From an uncultured bacterium (lineage in GTDB: Bacteria; Patescibacteriota; Minisyncoccia; Phycocordibacterales; Phycocordibacteraceae), in contig CALLKD010000128.1 in the NCBI GenBank assembly GCA_938008595.1, forward strand, positions 1 to 7,429: a stretch of 7,429 nt of DNA, given 5' to 3'. A program made the position numbers and the translations under genes. Positions 5,057 through 7,429 of the stretch are shown in pieces. The first letter of the stretch is position 1. Each line of letters starts with the position of its first letter. The notes beneath the pieces are model-generated. The model was not told the DNA's origin and did not search any database. It saw only the letters and a list, made by a program, of their open reading frames with translations.

Positions 5057-5598
5057 GAGATTTCTGGGTTTGGTGTTGTTGGTTTTGGTGCGGAAGCGCC
5101 TGCCTTCGGATCACGTTCGATGATAGCAGCGAATCCTTTCGGAGCGCGAGTTATCGGATCGGCGACTCGATATGCATACGGAACCAAGAGGAGGAACTTC
5201 TCAAGGCGCGCTTTGAGGAATGCTTCCTCCATGCCCTTGTATCGTCCCTTAAGGAAGAGTTCGGCACGTACTCTATGCCCGTCAGCAAGCCATTCGGCCG
5301 CTTTCTTGGCTTTGAGACGCATATCGTTCTCTCCCGTACCCACTTTTATCTGTACTTCCTTGGTTTCAGAGACCTTACTCTTAGACCGAGCGACGCTTTC
5401 TTTCTTCTTCTGCTCGTACTGAAATTTACCATAATCCATGATTTTCGCAACGGGCGGCATGGCATTAGGCGATATCTCGATGAGGTCAAGCGAGACCGCC
5501 TGGGCAGCCTTATATGCCTCAGCAAAGGAGATAACGCCGAGGTTTTCCCCTTCGGCGCCTATTACCCGGAGCTCTTCTGCCCGGATCTCCTTATTCAT
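5053..5598 (-). CDS. infC: Translation initiation factor IF-3
   Basis: Binds the 30S subunit, prevents early joining of 50S and proofreads the start codon and initiator tRNA. The 181-residue form has the N-terminal domain (NKEIRAEELRVIGAEGENLG at 2-21, LDLIEISPNAMPPVAKIMDY at 38-57), a charged Lys/Glu/Ser linker (about 58-80) and the C-terminal domain (KEVQIKVGTGENDM at 80-93, RAELFLKGR at 111-119). A short Pro/Thr-rich tail ends the protein. I chose ATG 5598 because it precedes the family start NKEIRA and leaves a leader of about 24 bases; TTG at 5619 would add seven residues and sit about three bases into the transcript. An N-terminal basic extension found in many IF-3 proteins is absent. 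The gene is first in infC-rpmI-rplT and overlaps rpmI by four bases. Confidence 0.94.
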   Translation of the reverse strand: MNKEIRAEELRVIGAEGENLGVISFAEAYKAAQAVSLDLIEISPNAMPPVAKIMDYGKFQYEQKKKESVARSKSKVSETKEVQIKVGTGENDMRLKAKKAAEWLADGHRVRAELFLKGRYKGMEEAFLKARLEKFLLLVPYAYRVADPITRAPKGFAAIIERDPKAGASAPKPTTPNPEIS

Positions 5599-5628
5599 CC
5601 TAAACTTTTCTGTACTCAAAGTAGTGAA

Positions 5629-5637
5629 ACTATACCA
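5629..5637 (-). promoter_or_regulatory. Extended -10 promoter of infC-rpmI-rplT
   Basis: On the minus strand the sequence is TGG-TATAGT, with the hexamer at 5634-5629. A weak TAGATA at 5657-5652 is spaced 17 bases as a -35. Transcription should start near 5622, only about 24 bases before ATG 5598, so there is no room for a large leader or an L20-binding structure. Confidence 0.65.
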
Positions 5638-5673
5638 TATAAGCCTTTAAATATCTATTCTTGGGCATGACAA

Positions 5674-5705
5674 AGCCCCGACAAGAGCAAGGCTCTGTCG
5701 AGGCT
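5674..5705 (-). terminator. Hairpin terminator after the 79-codon gene
   Basis: On the plus strand AGCCCCGACAAGAGC (5674-5688) pairs with GCTCTGTCGAGGCT (5692-5705) around an AAG loop, with one mismatch and one bulged A. On the minus strand the stem is followed by TTTGTC, a short T-run. It lies 15 bases past the stop of the 79-codon gene and upstream of the infC promoter, so it insulates the translation operon. Confidence 0.65.
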
Positions 5706-5719
5706 GGCATATTGCTGCC

Positions 5720-5959
5720 TTATTTGAAGACGTTCCCGAATCGCTGGACGATGGCGCTTTCCCAGTCTTCCGGGTTAATCGTGTACGTCCTCGGTTTTGG
5801 TGTCTTGGCCATGTACTTGACGTGCTCCCGGATCTTTGTCCAGCACGCGCTCAGGACGAGGCCGAAGGCATCTGCTTGCCGCTCTCGCTCCACTTCTGCA
5901 GCCTTCGCACGCGCTTCTTCAGTTTTGAATTCAGGCTCAATCACTGCTGACCCTGTCAT
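5720..5959 (-). CDS. Orphan 79-residue charged protein
   Basis: Not recognised. After an N-terminal MTGSAVIEPEF comes an Ala/Glu/Lys/Arg helix (KTEEARAKAAEVERERQADA, 12-31) that could form a short coiled coil. It is followed by FGLVLSACWTKIREHVKYMA (32-51), which is amphipathic and has one Cys, and by a polar end PKPRTYTINPEDWESAIVQRFGNVFK. No signal peptide or membrane segment. Unlike its neighbours it has a clear Shine-Dalgarno site (GGGAG, seven bases before ATG), and its DNA is more G+C rich (70 of 120 bases at 5761-5880). A terminator hairpin follows. Start, Shine-Dalgarno site and terminator together make it a real gene in my view. The different composition and initiation style suggest a distinct origin or a small accessory family, shared in style with the partial gene at 50-324. 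Confidence 0.72.
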   Translation of the reverse strand: MTGSAVIEPEFKTEEARAKAAEVERERQADAFGLVLSACWTKIREHVKYMAKTPKPRTYTINPEDWESAIVQRFGNVFK

Positions 5960-5965
5960 TTTTCA

Positions 5966-5971
5966 TCTCCC
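5966..5971 (-). promoter_or_regulatory. Shine-Dalgarno site of the 79-codon gene
   Basis: On the minus strand GGGAGA precedes ATG 5959, with seven bases between GGGAG and the start codon. It is the best Shine-Dalgarno site in the window and fixes this start. Upstream on the same strand, TTGCCC (6017-6012) and TACTCT (5994-5989) are 17 bases apart and might be a weak promoter. Confidence 0.75.
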
Positions 5972-6033
5972 GTAACTGGACCTACGCTAGAGTACTACGA
6001 GCAGGGAAGTTGGGCAACGTGGCGGGGCAGGCG

Positions 6034-6042
6034 TGGTACTAT
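6034..6042 (+). promoter_or_regulatory. Extended -10 promoter of the 121-residue protein gene
   Basis: TGG-TACTAT (TG 6034-6035, hexamer 6037-6042) predicts a start near 6049 and a leader of about 27 bases before ATG 6076. No good -35 and no Shine-Dalgarno site. Confidence 0.5.
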
Positions 6043-6075
6043 TACGGACATACAAATCAACGTTTTAACCTACCC

Positions 6076-6441
6076 ATGTCTTTCAATAATCCCTTTAAGA
6101 AAATGTTTGCTGCACCCGCTTCGCAAGAAGAGAAGGACATTAAGGCTAAGACTCTGATGGCCGGCGCTATTGCTGCAGGTCTCGGTGGAATGGCAGTTAC
6201 CCATGAAGAGATTCCAGACATGCCTCCACATGAAGTGGTCCATGCAGAAGCAGGAGCGCAAGCATCTGCTATTCCCGGTGTCACCATTGAAAATGGCGCT
6301 AACTTCTCAGATCCTGTAACCGTACATGTTGAACTACCACAGGATCAGTCAGCTACTGTAGAGGCAGAAGCAGAGCAGGATCCAAAGATGCACATTGATC
6401 TTGACGAAAAAACTGTGCACGTAGATACGATTGAGAGCTAA
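6076..6441 (+). CDS. Orphan acidic protein with one possible membrane segment
   Basis: A 121-residue protein I do not recognise. The start MSFNNPFKKMF is basic; a short hydrophobic Ala/Gly-rich stretch follows at about 27-41 (TLMAGAIAAGLGGMA); the rest is acidic and low in complexity (EVVHAEAGAQASAIPG, VTVHVELPQDQSATVEAEAE). A repeated DLDEKTVHVD-like beta pattern ends it. The layout fits a membrane-tethered protein with an acidic outer tail, but the hydrophobic stretch is too short to be sure. ATG 6076 is preferred over an in-frame TTG at 6010, because the latter lies upstream of the likely promoter and would add an unconvincing N-terminus. The following GFA-like gene begins ten bases after the stop, so the two probably share a transcript. 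The divergent neighbour is the 79-codon gene. Confidence 0.72.
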   Translation: MSFNNPFKKMFAAPASQEEKDIKAKTLMAGAIAAGLGGMAVTHEEIPDMPPHEVVHAEAGAQASAIPGVTIENGANFSDPVTVHVELPQDQSATVEAEAEQDPKMHIDLDEKTVHVDTIES

Positions 6442-6451
6442 TTCTATCTAT

Positions 6452-6805
6452 ATGGAAAAGAAGACTGGTGGATGCCACTGTGGTGCTGTGCGCTATGAGG
6501 TAGAGATTGATTTAACAAAGCCAGCACTGGAATGTAACTGTTCTCAGTGTCAGATCCAAGGACTCCTTCTCTCCTTTGTTACTGATGAAAAGATGAAAGT
6601 GCTAAAGGGACAGGATTCACTTACTGAATACCGCTTTAACAAAGAGAAGATACAACACCTTTTCTGTAAGGTGTGTGGGGTAGAGTGTTTTGGAATGGGG
6701 AAGGACAAAGAAGGGAATGACACCTATGCAATTAACCTCCGAACAATAGATGATATTGATCTTGGCACGCTAGAGCGTATGCCGTTTGATGGGAAGAGTT
6801 TGTAG
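6452..6805 (+). CDS. GFA/Mss4-like zinc-binding protein
   Basis: A 117-residue protein with the cysteine pattern of the GFA family (named after glutathione-dependent formaldehyde-activating enzyme; Mss4-like fold). It shows GGCHCGAVRYEV (6-17) with Cys8 and Cys10, ECNCSQC (27-33) with Cys28, Cys30 and Cys33, and FCKVCGVECFG (71-81) with Cys72, Cys75 and Cys79. Four of these would bind a structural zinc and others a second, catalytic zinc as in Gfa. The family name overstates what is known: most small members have no proven formaldehyde-glutathione activity, and a zinc oxidoreductase or binding role is equally possible. ATG 6452 is preferred over a TTG at 6431 because the family starts just before GGCHCG. 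No Shine-Dalgarno site is seen. It follows the acidic orphan gene with a ten-base gap. Confidence 0.88.
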   Translation: MEKKTGGCHCGAVRYEVEIDLTKPALECNCSQCQIQGLLLSFVTDEKMKVLKGQDSLTEYRFNKEKIQHLFCKVCGVECFGMGKDKEGNDTYAINLRTIDDIDLGTLERMPFDGKSL

Positions 6806-6818
6806 GAAGTAAGGATGT

Positions 6819-6857
6819 AAAAAAAAAGAGACACCGTACCCGAGGGTCGTATGTCTC
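6819..6857 (-). terminator. Poly-T terminator of the exonuclease gene
   Basis: GAGACA (6828-6833) pairs with TGTCTC (6852-6857), with an inner ACC/GGT stem and a CGAG loop separated by an internal loop. Read on the minus strand it is followed by nine T (6827-6819). It lies 35 bases past the exonuclease stop. On the plus strand there is no T-run, so it serves mainly the minus-strand gene. Confidence 0.85.
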
Positions 6858-6892
6858 CATGTAACTAGTCGGTCACTTTACTAACCAAGACT

Positions 6893-7429
6893 TCAGACTG
6901 GTATAGCTAGCCCGTATTGTCGCATTCCAAGCAGCGCTTCGGCGAGTCCTCGTGCGTCGTTGACCGGGTTATGGTCATGAGGCGTCATAACCAAATGTTC
7001 AAAAGAACTGTGAGGATGATTTTCCTTAATGCCGGCTGCAGCACGGCCTGCCATCAACCCCTGATACAAGTTCCGTATGTTGCAAGAGGTGTGTCCGAAA
7101 GGATTTCCTTCTGCATAACGCCACAAGTAGTAGTTTAACCATCCCCAGTCATACCCGTTATTGTCGCTGCAAAACAAGGCTCGCTTTCCTGGTTCCGTGT
7201 TGGAATTGACCCACTCCACAAACCCTGGAATGGCTATCTCTGGGCGTTCGAACATCATGGTTTCTTCTCGACTGAGTCCGGTTACTCCCAATGCCTCAGA
7301 ATTCCAAGTGTTGGTTTTGGGTCGTATTTTCCCTTCAAATTTAGTACCGAGCGATTCAGTAAGCCGAAATACACCGAGCCAAATCATGGAATTTCTTTCC
7401 ATGTCGGGACCGTCGGTCTCAATGTCGCC
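6893..7429 (-). CDS. DEDDh 3'-5' exonuclease, 5' partial
   Basis: The frame is open to the window edge, 178 codons plus stop, so only the first few codons are missing. Numbering from the edge, residues 2-8 are DIETDGP, the ExoI motif of DnaQ-like nucleases (Asp2, Glu4). GYDWGWLNYYL (92-102) gives the ExoII Asp94, and HNPVNDA (153-159) supplies the ExoIII His153 and Asp158, spaced H-x4-D as in the DEDDh group. All four acidic residues and the His are present, so metal-dependent 3'-5' exonuclease activity on RNA or single-stranded DNA is likely. Size and the WxxL-rich ExoII region suggest the small stand-alone exonucleases (Rv2179c-like or RNase T/ExoX-like), but I cannot choose among them. ATG at 7402 would delete the ExoI motif and is an internal Met. 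A poly-T terminator follows. Confidence 0.85.
   Translation of the reverse strand, partial: GDIETDGPDMERNSMIWLGVFRLTESLGTKFEGKIRPKTNTWNSEALGVTGLSREETMMFERPEIAIPGFVEWVNSNTEPGKRALFCSDNNGYDWGWLNYYLWRYAEGNPFGHTSCNIRNLYQGLMAGRAAAGIKENHPHSSFEHLVMTPHDHNPVNDARGLAEALLGMRQYGLAIPV

Noticed and set aside
4746..5670. Plus-strand open frames opposite rplT, rpmI and infC
   Set aside because: Antisense shadows of three conserved translation genes.
6010..6075. TTG start at 6010 for the acidic orphan protein
   Set aside because: Lies upstream of the likely promoter hexamer at 6037-6042 and adds an unlikely N-terminus; ATG 6076 is better.
1..7429. CRISPR array, insertion sequence, attachment site, rRNA or tRNA gene
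   Set aside because: No regularly spaced repeats, transposase motifs, terminal inverted repeats or cloverleaf folds were seen on either strand.

Overview
The window looks like one end-to-end contig from a small-genome bacterium, most likely a member of the Candidate Phyla Radiation (Patescibacteria, Parcubacteria-like). This is an inference from several traits: compact housekeeping genes with overlapping ends, extended -10 (TGn-TAnnnT) promoters lying almost on top of start codons, near absence of Shine-Dalgarno sites, a nucleoside diphosphate kinase with a large insertion, and small orphan proteins. TGA acts as a normal stop (adk, infC and the first partial gene), which argues against the lineages that read UGA as glycine (Gracilibacteria, Absconditabacteria).

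Layout. Bases 1-49 are not biological: they are the end of an Illumina P7 adapter, an 8-base index and the complete read-2 adapter. At 50-324 is the 3' end of a G+C-rich orphan gene rich in Trp and Tyr, followed by a short TTGAAC-rich repeat and a terminator. At 447-1795 a two-gene operon carries adenylate kinase (adk) and type I methionine aminopeptidase (map), joined by an ATGA overlap; adk appears to be translated from a leaderless mRNA. A terminator whose T-run is also part of the next promoter leads into ndk (1864-2472). Immediately after ndk is the most interesting element: a promoter, a rod-shaped RNA fold of about 137 nt with a 12-bp closing stem and an open central bubble, then a UUCG terminator (2477-2657). 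I propose a 6S-like regulatory RNA. Next come a small membrane protein (2683-3045) and, overlapping it by 16 bases, a beta-CASP metallo-beta-lactamase nuclease (3030-4433). A perfectly symmetrical bidirectional terminator separates these from the convergent translation operon infC-rpmI-rplT (5598 down to 4487, minus strand).

Upstream of infC on the same strand is a G+C-rich 79-codon orphan gene with the clearest Shine-Dalgarno site of the window, insulated by its own hairpin. Divergent from it, on the plus strand, are an acidic 121-residue orphan protein and a GFA/Mss4-like zinc protein (6452-6805). The contig ends in a minus-strand DEDDh 3'-5' exonuclease gene that lacks its first codons (6893-7429) and has a poly-T terminator.

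Taken together this is mostly core nucleotide metabolism (adk, ndk), protein maturation (map), translation (infC, rpmI, rplT) and RNA turnover (beta-CASP nuclease), with three unrecognised small proteins and one candidate structured RNA between them. I see no mobile element, CRISPR array, tRNA or rRNA. No gene-free stretch exceeds 300 bases; the longest, 2473-2682, is filled by the candidate RNA.
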